Assembly (NCBI GenBank): GCA_902805475.1
Contig: CADCSX010000005.1
Location: forward strand, 631,501-695,500
Length of the DNA stretch: 64,000 nucleotides
Source of the DNA: Entonaema liquescens
Lineage: Eukaryota; Ascomycota; Sordariomycetes; Xylariales; Xylariaceae
Direction of reading: 5' to 3'
The notes under the pieces are model-generated. The model did no database searches. It saw only the letters and a list, made by a program, of their open reading frames with translations, and was not told the DNA's origin. This document shows, one piece after another, positions 51,659 to 63,508 of this stretch. The position numbers and the translations under genes are program-made. The stretch's first letter is position 1, and each line of letters opens with the position of its first letter.

Positions 51659-52541
51659 TAGAGGAATACTGGAACCACCTGGATAGGCCCTGGCGTCCGG
51701 TGGTTCTTTGCGAAACTTATTACTATGGCCGACGAGTGTTTTACTTGTCTCTTTAAGGGTCAGATCGTGTAGATCATGTCCTGGGTCGAATACGGCGATG
51801 GACTACAGGCCTTTGTCGTGACGAGTTCTAATTGTTGCAACGCGAACGGGTAGTTGTCTTTGTCTTGTCGTTATCGAGGGGAGGCTTTCAGGGACAGCAG
51901 AAATCTGGCCCACCCCCAAAAGGATGTGCGGGTGGTGGTAGTGGTCTTTACAGACACACCCACTCTCTGCCTAGGTACAAAAAGACAGAGCAGCCAGTAG
52001 ACTATCTTACATACTCACACATCCCGAGCTCGCAGACAACCCCGGTAAAGCGATGACAATCACACCGCACAGTTATTCTCCGATGTACAGGAAACCATCT
52101 AATTACACAGATCAAAACGATATATGCATACGATCACCGTGACTTGGCAGAATTTGGCCCCTCTCGAACCCACAAATTGGGTACACTTGGAGACACCGAA
52201 GTTTGCCTGGTACAGAAGTCTACCGACGGGCACATCAAAGAAACGGTGGAGTCTACTGCCTAGACAATACATCAAGGTAATTTGTAACCCCGTCGTCTCT
52301 TCTAGACAAAGATTGCAGATATGGCTAGAATGGCTTGCATGGATTATGCAGCCCGGCCCCATCGAGCGTTCTAGACCCAGGGAACGTTTCGGGTGAATAA
52401 GGTGACAAACGGGAAAGGATTGTAAGACCACCAGCGCTATACGACTTTATACGCTTCTTCCGACGCCATTGCGTACCCTACGATTTTACAGCTGACAGTC
52501 TAAAAAGTAGAATTGCCTCCGTTTTAGCTTAATTTGGCGCG

Positions 52542-52568
52542 AAAAAAAAAAATCAGATTTTTTTTTTT
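52542..52568. repeat. A11/T11 inverted repeat
   Basis: Eleven A, then TCAGA, then eleven T: a perfect 12-bp stem with a 3-base loop. It could act as a poly(A)/T signal or simply be slippage-prone sequence. Confidence 0.6.
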
Positions 52569-55500
52569 AGCAGATGGGAGAGGGACACGAAGTTCAAGGC
52601 GCAAGGAAAAGGCCACAGAGGCGTACGCGCATATCATTTCCTCCCTTAGGATGCACTTTCGCATCCCAACTATGGGCCTAGCAGGAAAGATGGATGTCAG
52701 CTGTCGATCACTCATACGATTTGATCTCACATTCCTGCAGCTGTCCGATTGAGTACTATTAGTCCGACTACCATATTTATTGTCCGGCTTTCTAAACAGA
52801 TTGTCGAAAGAGAAATATTATAATCCCTGAATTAGGTATTTTTCGGGGAAGTTTTATTTTATGCTCGTCGCCACATTGATATGCTAACAAACCATTACTA
52901 GCATAACTTTGTCAAATAAGGCCGAGGACGACCGCCCGGTCTCGCGTGCCTATTAGGCAAGTCAAAATCGTGGCCCCTTTATTAGCAAAAGGAAATGCAA
53001 TGTACTATTTCCTCCCGTGACGAACCATTTGGATACCGAATGAGAAGCCAGCTTTTAGTGAGAAGAAAGAGGATATCCTTATTATCCCGGCCTCATTACG
53101 CTCCTGTGGTATACTATTATGCATGAGGACTAATGCGTCAGTTCATTAGAATTGGGCGAATCCGCACATATCGGCGATCTCTCCGCGTGTATGTCCCGGA
53201 GAGGTTGGGGATGCCTTGACTACTAGGTACAATGCCTGTAGCTGCCAGGATAAATAATCAGCGAATCTCGTGACGGATACTCCCACCTTACGCGTGTCTG
53301 TTCACCTTAAGAGCCTCTTGAACCGCACTTGGATTGGGCATTCGGGCACATGACCCCACGGCTGATTTTAAAGACACTGCGCACTATCGTGGTGCGACTT
53401 TAGGCGAGCGACTAACTAGCTCCCAGGGGAAAGCTATATTCGACGTGTGCTGGATAGGTCTACTGCAACCGCGCCTATCTCATCTCGAGCATTCAGCACT
53501 CAACAAGTGGGCGATGATGCAGCCCACTATGGCCTGGCGCCATTTCTAAGACCATACCAACCAACGATAGAATGCGCCATATACGGTTGGACTATCAAAT
53601 TGCCATAGGCTTGCACTCCAAGCACGGTACGGTCCTTTCCGGGTACATACATGCCTGACGGGTCACGCCAAAGACCATGATAGGTCTCTCCTGTTTTTGA
53701 GGTTGCGATTCGGTAGAGAAAAAAAGTATCTATCTGGATACTCGATCTGATCGTATAGTTTTCCCGGCCTGTTTAATTGGAAAGCCACTTGGCATGTTTG
53801 GCATTTTGCATGATATACTTGCGCCAGCTGAGGTCCTGAGGGGCAACTTGGTGTCCATGTCATATCTCAGAATGCACCCAGACTTAATATCCACACTGTA
53901 AGTGCTTTCTACCATTACTAAATGCTTGGAAACTTTAGAATGGTACAATAAGGTCTCAGGGAGTATCAAATACCGAGTTTCGAGGTCACTTAACAAAAAA
54001 CCGTTTTCCTTTTTCAACGTGTCTCCTCGGGCATTCGCTGCAAGTCAAAAGCATTACTCCCGATTGTACGTCGGCCTTCTTCTTGGTCGCAGAATATCAT
54101 ACACATTCAAAGCATACTCCTCGCGACCTTTCTACGGCTCAACTGGCCTAGCTATGTATTAGGTGATTTGGAAGGGATCTACCTGCATCGCATCTAGTGC
54201 ATATGTACTGTCCTTACAGAATTCTCACAAGCTGATCTGAATGAATATCTATATAAATCATAAGCCGTGATAGAAAAAAAAAACTATAGCATCCACGTGT
54301 CATGCATAGAAATGCCGGTGTATGATTGTACATTTGACCGTGCAAGGCTAGAGGTGTTTGAAGACTATTGTATCAGTGACTGATCACATTCCAGCCACAC
54401 ATATTATAGGATGCCAGGCCATGCTGGACCTACATACCGAGCCAAATGGAGGAAGTGCTAACGATGTTGCGTTCGTTCTCACCGTCAACGTCCAATGAAA
54501 TCTGGCTGCCTGGAGTTCTCGAAGGATAGTCTACACTTCACCCACTCAGCCACCCTTCTTCGGCGGCTTAATGGACGGTTCTGGAAGCATCCTGCCTATC
54601 AGGAGAATCCCTAAAACCACGTGAACTATCTCTCTGCTTTCGCTTTAACGGTACGGCATCCGTCTACTAACCCACTAAACAGACCTAAACAGACCTATAA
54701 CTATAGTAACCGAGCTGAGACACCGGCGAACATCCCAAACCCCTATTACCGCGGAGAATCCGGACTGGGGTTGAGGTTATTCAGATTTCGTCACTCACGC
54801 CCAGTGTGGTGATTCGACGGTCCAGACTTACCATACCATCGGGTGCGTTACATGTATAATCCCACCACGGCCGTGTAGGTGAGGTGTTGGAACCCTACCT
54901 AGCTACGTTAGGTAGGTAGGTAGACAGGTCAGTACACATACAAGTAAGGAGGCAAGTCACTAGAGGAACAGCACATGCAAGCTGAGTTACACAACTATCC
55001 TGACGATTACAGAGGCTGATTAAACGACCGGAAATACTTTGCGCTCTTGTGTACGGAGTGTCTCTATACCCGAGGCTGTTGTGTTGTGTTCACACACGTG
55101 CATCTCAGCTTGTATGGGGGGCTAAGGTTTGGTATGGTATGTAGCGAGAGGTATGTACCTATCTTACCAAGGCCAATGTCTGTAAGACCACAGGATCTAA
55201 GAAACTCGAACTATTACACATAGATAATTCGTTTCTTAAAAAATAATTTGAGAAGGATATGTTGGATCGCAAAGGTAGTGCAAGTTAGAAGCCCTGTCTC
55301 ATCCTATCCGCAACGGCAACTTACCACAACCCGGCGGCTTGTATCACAACCATCCCACGTTAAATATACGTTTACACCAAGTATACCATATCCACGGACC
55401 AGATCCAAGTATCCATTCGAATACCTATATTATGGTAGATAGATACCTGCCTGGGTACAATGTAACGTTCACTTGTCTTCTATCAACCCTTCTATTGTCT

Positions 55501-55898
55501 CTATCCCTTTTCATCGTAGCTTAATGAGAGCATAAGGAAGTCGTCAAAGAAGCATGAATACCTTACATTAGATAACCATCAACGCACTATACTCCAAACA
55601 AGACCACCAGCCCCCGAAGCCGAGCCCGAGCCCGTGCCCGAACTCACCTAACACCCGGGACCACCGACCAGAATCATGAAACAGCCCCATCGTTATATTT
55701 CATACCATCTCCCTCATCTAATGTATGTTTGACATGTCTTTGAATGAAAATCCACCTCGCACAAAAGAAAACCTCAAGACGCAGAGGCGCGCGTGTTTCG
55801 AATAAGTTAATAAAGGGGGCCGGAAGGGCTCCACCTCCTATTTTCGGTCGCGCCCTAAAACGTGCACGTATGTTTCTGATCCCGTTCCGCGAGCGGCA

Positions 55899-55954
55899 AA
55901 CACAACACAACACAACAAAACACAACACAACACAAAACACAACACAACACACAA
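55899..55954. repeat. ACAAC-type microsatellite
   Basis: About ten imperfect CAACA/CAAAACA units in tandem in non-coding DNA. Confidence 0.85.
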
Positions 55955-56777
55955 CTGTCTCTCTCTTCGCAAAACATGGCCTGGCTGAATCCATCGTGGA
56001 TGAGTTGCCTTCACCTACGTGTTGGGTAGATAACTTGCTACGTGGCTCGCATTTGCCGTAGGTATACGTTTACGCCCACTTACCTTTGAGGCTCAGCCAC
56101 GAATCCTGAGAAACTGTTGGGATACGTAGGTAGGTAGCGTATATAGTGTAGTATAGTGACATAACCAATATACACTTCTCAAGCCCTAAGCCTACTTCTT
56201 GAGATACGTGTTCCAAGCGCCCGGCGTCTATCCGGTTTACCGCCTGTGTTCCACGAGATGTAGGCTCACGTCTTGCATCATCGAGGCTATACCAATTCAT
56301 CGTAAAAGATAGAGTTGGAAGAGTATGTAGGTTAAGGACACGGCTAAGTAGGGAATAGGCTCTGTCGCGCCACGTTAAGCCAGATGGTGAATACCCTGAC
56401 CAGTCGTATCCAATGGGCTGGGACGCTTCGGTCACTACGGGCGAATAGGAGAAACGGGTGGAAAAAGCAAGATGATTTAAATCGAAAGTTACTTACTAGC
56501 ATGTAGTATCGATATTAATGCGCTGCGCCCGAATATCTATTATCTAGAATGCATATCCAACCACCCAGCAACGACTCAGGTATGGCCGTGCTATTCTTCC
56601 TGAAACTGGTCCCATACCCTCTATTCCAATAATAATACGGTGGCCATAGAAAACAGTGCTAGTACGGGTAAACGTACTAACACAAATTACTCCTGCTTGG
56701 GTCGTAGAGGAGAATGCTATGAATCCCTAAGAAGAGTCCCGGCGCTTCCGAATGACTGAACTATAATGACAACACAC

Positions 56778-57908
56778 CTACATACGAATCATCCTTAGCG
56801 CATTGTGGTACTCGACCCTGATCTCAGAGCGCCGCATCAAGAACATAATTTCTACTCGGTCGAGCGGTATCTCGGGGTAGCATTCCCGGACGCGCGGGAG
56901 AATATCGCGCTCGCATACGGGACACGGGAATCCGTCCATGATGGCGACGAACATACGCAAGACGGACACGGCGTCTGCGGCGAAGATGCGGTGAGAGCGT
57001 GGAGGGTAGGCTAGCTTGTGCAGGAGCCACACCCACGTGCCTAAAATCTCACTCGGCTTGGAGCAAAGCCCCGTGACGTCGTATTTACGGTTGAGTTGGG
57101 CCCCCCCTATCACGGTTGTGGCATTGTATGCCTTCCAACCCCTAAGGTCGTGCTCGATGAAGTAGCGTAAGTGCAACGGAACGTGTCCGATGGTGATGCT
57201 GGAGCCAAAGACCCATTCTTCGATGGACGAGGCACGGATAGCAAAGGACTTATTTGATTCTGAAGGGCAGCTACTTTGTAGAGAGGCGATCGTGACATCT
57301 AACCCAACTAGTACAGGTAGACGACGGGACTCCATATCATATAGAAACTTGTCCTGTTGAACCTTTAACACTTCCCTTATGCTATCCCCAACCCCTATGT
57401 AGTTTTCTGGTCGCATAAGCTGATCGATGAGACCTTCTTCATCATGTTTCTTGACTAGGTCTTCCTCTGCATATTGGAGGATACTAGTATTGATAATATC
57501 ATGGGTGGAAATGTATATTTGAGGCAGAGGGTTGAAACCCAGTAAGCCACTCGGCTTCGCCACCGGCGGCGATAATGGTAAGATATGCCTAAGAGCTATC
57601 ATTCTGCTCTGGCGGCAGACCCTGAGGGCTACGATATCGCCCCAAGATTGCGCGTCGACTTTAATATCAGGGATATTGCCGTATTGGCGTTCTGGGGGTG
57701 GCTTTGGAATCTCGATTAAGGGTCGAGAATGATTCTCCGCCAACCGAACTCTGGTGGGCGGTAGAGTGAGCTCCCATATCTTCCATTGTAGCTCCGTGGG
57801 TAGTTTATTGAACAAGACAAATTTGCCCCGCGGCTCCTGAGGAATCTGCTGAGAGAACAGCCGGGTAGCTTCGTTAAACAAAGATCCAAGGAGGCTCATG
57901 GTGAACAT
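56778..57908 (-). CDS. 2EXR domain-containing protein, 376 aa
   Basis: A single-exon gene. Residues about 30-60 carry the 2EXR motif (FVLFNKLPTELQWKIWELTLPPTR split over two strands and a helix), a domain of unknown function greatly expanded in filamentous ascomycetes and distantly F-box-like. The remainder is a mixed globular region including PVCERDILPRV with a Cys pair (FPCPVC), and no membrane segment. Members are often clade-specific and variable in number. The initiator may be M1 or M4 (MFTMSLLG). It is transcribed in the same direction as the lipase gene, which ends about 240 bp upstream of its start. Confidence 0.82.
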   Translation of the reverse strand: MFTMSLLGSLFNEATRLFSQQIPQEPRGKFVLFNKLPTELQWKIWELTLPPTRVRLAENHSRPLIEIPKPPPERQYGNIPDIKVDAQSWGDIVALRVCRQSRMIALRHILPLSPPVAKPSGLLGFNPLPQIYISTHDIINTSILQYAEEDLVKKHDEEGLIDQLMRPENYIGVGDSIREVLKVQQDKFLYDMESRRLPVLVGLDVTIASLQSSCPSESNKSFAIRASSIEEWVFGSSITIGHVPLHLRYFIEHDLRGWKAYNATTVIGGAQLNRKYDVTGLCSKPSEILGTWVWLLHKLAYPPRSHRIFAADAVSVLRMFVAIMDGFPCPVCERDILPRVRECYPEIPLDRVEIMFLMRRSEIRVEYHNALRMIRM

Positions 57909-58151
57909 ATTAAACTAGTCGTCAACTTTGTAGAAAATTGCCGTAGTCCGAAGTTAATAATGATTCTCTCAAAAACAGGGAATCACTAGAGGTCTTGAAC
58001 TATTGATATAGAAATAGATGAGCGAGGAATCCGGCTAGGCCGCAGTGTAGGCTCCGTCTGACCCCCGGAAGGAAACATCCTAAGAAACCCTATGGCGGAG
58101 GTAGTGCCGAAATAATTCAGATAAAGCTTGTCGTTTAGACGTCGAAACTAC

Positions 58152-59275
58152 CTATAAACCCTCTTTTGCGAGCATGTCGACTATATCAAGATAGAATGCT
58201 ATAGCGTTGAATCTTTGACATGTTAGCGTGTATATGGTAAGCACGGGAAGAATTGAAACCTACTTTGGTCCTTGACCCATCCACTTTGACAGAGTCCATT
58301 TCAGATGATTTGTCCAATTAATTACGTCGAGGTGACTAACACCTACCAGAGTTCCCTTGTATGAGCCCCATTTTGAGCTTGTTACACTGACGAGACCGTC
58401 ATTAGGGCCTTCTATGTCGTTAATGATCTTATGAGAATGTCGGAAAGGCGAAAGTAGAGGAGGCTGGTCCATCATGGCCCCGTATGAGAAATAGCGAACG
58501 TTTGGATCATCTGGCGTTCGCGGATTGAAACTCTCGGTCATGTACGCTGGTGTGAGCTGCTCGAAAGCTCCCGTATCCATACCTACGCCTTTAACAAGCT
58601 GATATATGCTGGGGAGTCTCTCGGCGCCAATCTCTTTGAAGACGTAATCCGCGAAGGCGCTCCCGCGGTGCGGCGAGGCAACAGTGACTAGAGATTTCAC
58701 ATCAACGTTTTTGGGTTGAAGATGAGATATCATGTATCTGGAATCCAGACCACCCATAGAGTGAGCAATGATATTCACACTCTTGTCCCGCGCGACGTCG
58801 GCAATACCACGTGCCAACCTCTCAGCTCTCAGCTCGATGCTCCCGGATGGGGGCACGCTTGCTGTTATGACTTCAATTCCGTTAGCCCTCAATGCGTCAG
58901 TGATGCCGCGCCAATAATGAATGGCAGGGAGCCATCCTCCAGCAAGTCGAAGTTCGGCGAATCCCAATAAGCCATGCGCGAGGACAATGGGGTGTTTAGG
59001 AGTAGCTGAGAACTATGTTAGTTACGAAGTTCTTAAGAGATGAGGTAATTCGTACCGTATTTCTCTCGTAGGGAAGCGTAATCATCATAGATGGTTTTCC
59101 CAAGGTCTTTCAGCCTCGGATCGTGATCGTGATGGGAAGAATAAGCCCTCGAGCTCTTCGGCTTCGGCTGTAACAGCCGAGTGCGCCGGACCGAGTAATT
59201 AAATGCGCTATTGAGTGAACTATGAGAGGTGGGATATCTGAAGCAATGGCTTATGGCATATCGGGATAGACTCAT
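58152..59275 (-). CDS. Triacylglycerol lipase-like alpha/beta hydrolase, probably mitochondrial
   Basis: Exons 59275-59056, 59005-58264 and 58212-58152 give 340 aa with all junctions in frame. The last exon is only 61 nt and encodes FNAIAFYLDIVDMLAKEGL, the usual end of this fungal family, so the apparent stop at 58260 lies inside intron 2 (58213-58263, branch GCTAAC). The N-terminus is Arg/Ser-rich and free of acidic residues for about 50 residues (FRYPTSHSS, RRTRLLQPKPKSSRAYSS), like a mitochondrial presequence. The hydrolase core shows VLAHGLLG (oxyanion), nucleophile S156 (AHSMGGLDSRY), D276 (GPNDGLV) and H298 (GVSHLD). It should hydrolyse an acyl ester; the natural substrate is unknown. 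Confidence 0.9.
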
Positions 59276-59878
59276 TGCTATAGCCTCAACCTCAAGTACA
59301 CAGTGATTGCGAATATGGTTGAGCTATACATGTGCATAGTATGTTTTTGTTTCACGTTGGAAATAAAAAAGTTCAATGGTGCTTTTTGGTTTAGTTATGC
59401 GAGATCAATGACCCGCGTAATACGTCATGCATCAAACCGGGAATATTGCGCATAAGCAAGAGCATTAACTAAAGCAAGTAAGGCCATACATATCGAAGTC
59501 TAAATCTAAATCTACCTACTGACCAATCAACATGCAATTATATATGATTGCTAACGCTTGGAGGCTTCAGTTTAAGGGGGAAATAAGTTTAACGATCTTT
59601 TGTTTACTTATCGCTGACTCAAATCAAACAGAACAAATGAATTGAACTGAAATAGTAAAAACACCAAACAGCGCCAGTCAGTGAGAACTTTAAATCTAAC
59701 CCCGTCCTAAGCTTTTCTAGACCTTTCTTTTTTTTGGGGGAGTTCCCGTAGCGCATAGTAGCATGGCCCATTTTCTCCACGCAAAACCGATGGGCGGGTC
59801 TTGGGCGGGTCTTGGCTCCATCTCTTAAGCACGAATTTAGCGTCTGCGAAGCCGATGGTTTAACCACTAAATTTCCAG
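59276..59878. other. Intergenic region upstream of the lipase
   Basis: Contains the lipase promoter and the left flank of the inverted-repeat element. No gene seen. A GGGCGGGTCTT doublet lies at 59792-59813. Confidence 0.55.
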
Positions 59879-59880
59879 TA

Positions 59881-59936
59881 ACGTTAAAAGGCCAGGTAAA
59901 ATTTAATAAAAGGCCAACCCATCCACTTTTCACGTG
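59881..59936 (+). repeat. Left terminal inverted repeat
   Basis: 56 bp, ending at CACGTG. It pairs with 60869-60925. Confidence 0.9.
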
Positions 59937-60767
59937 ACATGCGCCACCGCAACCACAACGAAAGCCATTTTAACCATGACAAATAGCCCGGTTGCGCGCT
60001 TTATGCAAATACCCCATTTGCATTGTAATAATATATATATTAATGTTTTTTTTTAAAAAAAAAATTTTAAATTTTTTTAAAATTAAATTAAATTAAATTT
60101 TTCCATTTATTTAATTTATTTAATTTATTTAATTTATTTAATTTATTTTTTATTAAATTTAAAAATAAATATATTAATATATAATATAATTATATAATTA
60201 AAATATTTTTTTAATTTTTTATTAAAAATATAATATAAATAAATTTTTTTAAAAATTTATTTTATAAAAAAATTTTTATTAAATTATTAATAATTAATAA
60301 TTAAAAACGTTTATATATATTTAAAATTAAATTTTATATAACGTATAATTTTTTAATTAAATATTATAATTAAAAATTAAAAAAAATTTAATAAATATTT
60401 TTATAAAATATTTTATTAAATTTTATATTTATAAAATTTTATACGTATTTAAAAAATAAATATCGTATTTTAAAAATATAAAATTTTATAAAATACGTAA
60501 TATTTTTAAATTAATAATTATTATAAAAAATAATTAATATATATTAAAATTAATAAAAATTTTATTATAAAATAAATTTTTAAAAAAATTATTTATATAA
60601 ATAATTTAATTAATTTTATTTATAATTTTTTTAATTTAATATTAAATAATTTATTATATTAAAATTATAATTACGTAATTAAATTATATAATTAAATTTA
60701 AAATTTATTTTATAATAAAATATATTAATAATTAATAATTAAATTTTTTTTTTATAAAAATAATTTA

Positions 60768-60845
60768 CGGTAATAATTTATAATAATAGTTTGCGATAAT
60801 AATTTATGATAATGGTTCGCGATGGTGGTTTGCGGTGGTGGCTCG
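60768..60845 (+). repeat. Three 26-bp tandem units with a mutation gradient
   Basis: Units are 60768-60793, 60794-60819 and 60820-60845. The outermost unit keeps G/C. Relative to it, the middle unit has ten differences, all G-to-A or C-to-T. The innermost unit adds three more of the same kind and differs once in the other direction (G at its third base). Confidence 0.9.
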
Positions 60846-60868
60846 TGGTAGCTCGTGGTAGCTTACCG

Positions 60869-60925
60869 CACGTGGAAAAGTGGATGGGTTGGCCTTTTAT
60901 TAAATTTTACCTGGCCTTTTAACGT
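60869..60925 (-). repeat. Right terminal inverted repeat
   Basis: 57 bp, the reverse complement of the left end with one inserted G. It ends TTTTAACGT before the TA duplication. Confidence 0.9.
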
Positions 60926-62363
60926 TACCGCTAAATTTCAATTTGGGGAAGGACCTTCTCTTATGGCCGCATAAACGGTCGCATGTGTTGAACCTCAGCC
61001 AACACTCATATTTCTTTCTCTCTTCATTATTACTAGGTACATACTATCTTAGGTAAATATAACCACGAACACCGGCCAACATGCATAATATCCTTACTCA
61101 ATTCATATAAAACCCTGACTTATTATCGTTGATTTGTAGTATTCTTTATTTTTATTTACTTTCTCACCGGTTAAATAAGGTGAATCTTGAGGACCCAAAT
61201 AGGAAGCTCAACGTTGCGGTTCTCGCGTCTGTAAGGTTACAGGGTATTGCATTCGGCGCATTTATCGCGAACAGTCAAGCAAACAAAGCCTCTATTTCAT
61301 CCAATCAAGTATGCCCTAGCGTCAATTATATTCGGCCGTCACACTTATGCTTGCTCTGCTCCTTGTTCAACCTCATCATATATATTATATGATGGCCCCC
61401 AAATATCAATATTCATACCATCTCTTACGTCCCACGCAAAGGAAGTAATATGAGCTTTCAGGTAAGGCTAAGTATATGGCCCGTCCAATTGTTTTATCTC
61501 AAAAAGCGAAGTAGCACCCACAATTCGACTTCGAATATTTTCGTGTACAGTGTCATACAGGCAAGAAGTCGAAAAACATGGGTTTACACACGACCATAGA
61601 CGTGCTGACATTAGCCGCGCTGATTCTCAGATTCCTCTCGTGATTGGTTACTGTTGACATGGAGTCTATAGTTGAACCGTACTGTCGGGTCGTCTATTTT
61701 CATGTGAAAATAGCCTTACTTGTAAAAGCGGCATCCTAGATCGACCCAAATTCTGCTATGTCCGAAAGACTACCCTGGTTGAAAAGGACTAGGAAGCCAT
61801 CCGATGCTGCTCGGCCCGTGCAAAACTACTTGGACAGCATTTGAACCGATACTCTCGTCTCTCCCCTGTAGATACTAGTACACATAGACGCCTTATGACG
61901 GCCGAAGATTGGTTGATCGAACCTGCGGTGTTCCCCAGTGTAAACAGGTGTCATCGCATACCAGCATCTTGTGCGCCCTCCTTGTATCAATCTTTCCCCC
62001 AATCCAGAAGCAGGCTATGAACAGAGTAGCCAGCATGGTTAAGATGGGACGTGGATTTTGCAGGGGCAGCCCCATATCCCATATGTTAACTATATCGGCT
62101 CGCCGTGGAGGAATTCCATCTCGGGCCGGTGCATGGTAAGAGTTCATCCGATTGCTTGCGTAGTTCAGGCATCACTGTGATTTCCTTTCCAGGCACTCAT
62201 GATACCCACTTGGACTTGTGATTCCATACCATACTTTATGTAGGTAGGTAGGTAGGTAGGCTGGCATCTCATAAGAACTTTGGGCAACTTATAAACTAGC
62301 TTCCCCCCATCTAGGACTTTTCTCACTCTTCCGAACTGTCGTTAGCCGGAGCCGGCAAGAAAC
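60926..62363. other. Intergenic region upstream of the RTA1-like gene
   Basis: No supported gene. A (GTAG)n run lies at 62239-62260. The frame at 61909-62139 lacks protein-like features. Confidence 0.55.
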
Positions 62364-62378
62364 ATGCGTCATGGGTAG
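62364..62378 (+). promoter_or_regulatory. Five-codon upstream ORF overlapping the RTA1-like start
   Basis: ATG CGT CAT GGG TAG begins 7 nt before the main ATG (62371) and ends inside it, in another frame. A ribosome that initiates here must reinitiate or be lost; leaky scanning would reach the main start. It could lower translation. Confidence 0.5.
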
Positions 62379-63508
62379 TTCTACAGATTGCGTCTCGAGC
62401 CGCTGCTCGCAAGTCTTCCTCACCTACAAGCCTTCTCTCGCCGGAAGCGGAGTCTTCCTAGCCTTATTCGCCATCCTGATCCCGATAGCTTTTGCCCTGG
62501 GGATCAAATACAAGAGCTCGTTTTTCTCCACGGCGGTGGTGACAGGACTTGCGTTGGAGGTGGTGGGCTACATCGGCAGGCTCCTGTTGCACAATACCCC
62601 GACCGATAGGAGTGGCTTCATTCTGTTCTTGATTGGGACTATCATGGGCCCGACGTTTATCTGTGGCAGCATATTCCTTATAATACCGCAGGTTATCACC
62701 GTCTACGGAGACGAGTTTCGCTCGTGGAGGCCGACCTGGTATTCTTTACTTCTCCAAGTGCTGACGGTACTATCACTTATTTTCGAGTTGGCTGGAGGAC
62801 TCGTCTCGACAATTCGAGATGATCAAGAAAAAGTATGTTTCTTAAATTGCATTTGAGATGATTTAAGGGCCTAACGTCTATCTAGATTGATATAGGGGTT
62901 CATATCCTCGTCGCCGGACTGGTCATCCAACTCATTGCTCTGGTTCTCGTCATCGGCCATGCTATCCTATTCGCTATTACCGTGCAGACAAGACACCATA
63001 TGTTGGACCACAAGTTTGCCGGCATATACAATAGCAGGTCTTTCAAAGCGTTTCTGTTCGGTAAGGAAAAGCGACAGCCAGATACCTACGAGATAGCACC
63101 ACGCTGACTCATACTCAACGAATAGCATTTACATTCGCGATTCTTCTACTCGTCGTCCGAACAGCCTATCGAATCGTTGCGGTCGCTGAAGGATACAGCA
63201 GCTCTATCGCACAATCAGAAACGTTGTTGCTGGTACTCGACGGGTTGATGGTGTTACTCGCCAATATAATACTGCTGGCATTCTTTCCGGGGCGGATTCT
63301 ACGAAACATGGGAAATGTATCGTTGCCTTCCAGATCCCCTAGGACGCCGCTTCAACCGATACGGGTGGCTCCTTATAACTTGCCATCGACTCAAAGCAGT
63401 CCGACTTATAACCAAACCAGGATCAAGTCGTCTTTGCCAGGATATTCGCCAAGAAAGTCATCACCGCTTCCTCAGCGCAATATGGTAGACAACGACGCCT
63501 TGTGGTAA
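62371..63508 (+). CDS. RTA1-like lipid-translocating exporter family protein
   Basis: Exons 62371-62832, 62886-63060 and 63126-63508 give 339 aa. About seven hydrophobic segments are visible (SLAGSGVFLALFAILIPIAF, STAVVTGLALEVVGYI, FILFLIGTIMGPTFICGSIF, YSLLLQVLTVLSLIF, HILVAGLVIQLIALVLVIG, FTFAILLLVVRTAYRIV, LLVLDGLMVLLANIILL). Family hallmarks include EVVGYIGR, GPTFICGSIF, RTAYRIVAVAEGY and a C-terminal cytoplasmic tail rich in Ser and Pro. RTA1-like proteins (with Rsb1, Pug1) sit in fungal plasma membranes and are linked to resistance to sterol-binding compounds or lipid base export; which substrate this copy handles is not inferable. Introns of 53 and 65 nt have standard sites. The overlapping uORF is described separately. 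Confidence 0.9.

Larger units (their letters stand above)
51659..56777. other. Gene-poor region, about 5.1 kb
   Basis: Several short frames occur on both strands but none shows a domain, consistent splicing or protein-like composition. The longest unassigned are 56070-56435 (minus, 121 codons) and 55744-56061 (plus, 105 codons, overlapping the microsatellite). Composition is normal, so it is not a RIPed repeat. It may hold relics or non-coding transcripts. Confidence 0.5.
59881..60925. mobile_element. Terminal-inverted-repeat element, 1,045 bp, RIPed core
   Basis: The element is flanked by TA on both sides (59879-59880 and 60926-60927), the target duplication of Tc1/mariner-type transposons. 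Terminal inverted repeats occupy 59881-59936 and 60869-60925, starting ACGTTAAAAGGCCAGG; they match perfectly over about 50 bp and differ by one extra G near the inner CACGTG. The core (about 60030-60767) is nearly pure A/T with short (TTTAATTTAT) tandem units at 60105-60146. The intact ends beside a destroyed core show that mutation was confined inside. No transposase frame exists, so it is a MITE or a deletion derivative of a larger element. Confidence 0.85.

Noticed and set aside
55744..56061. 105-codon frame across the ACAAC microsatellite
   Set aside because: Much of it is repeat translation (NTT/QHN); no relatives expected.
58260..58967. Lipase ending at the stop just after GQGPK
   Set aside because: Splicing 58213-58263 adds the family's usual C-terminal exon in frame, so the stop is intronic.
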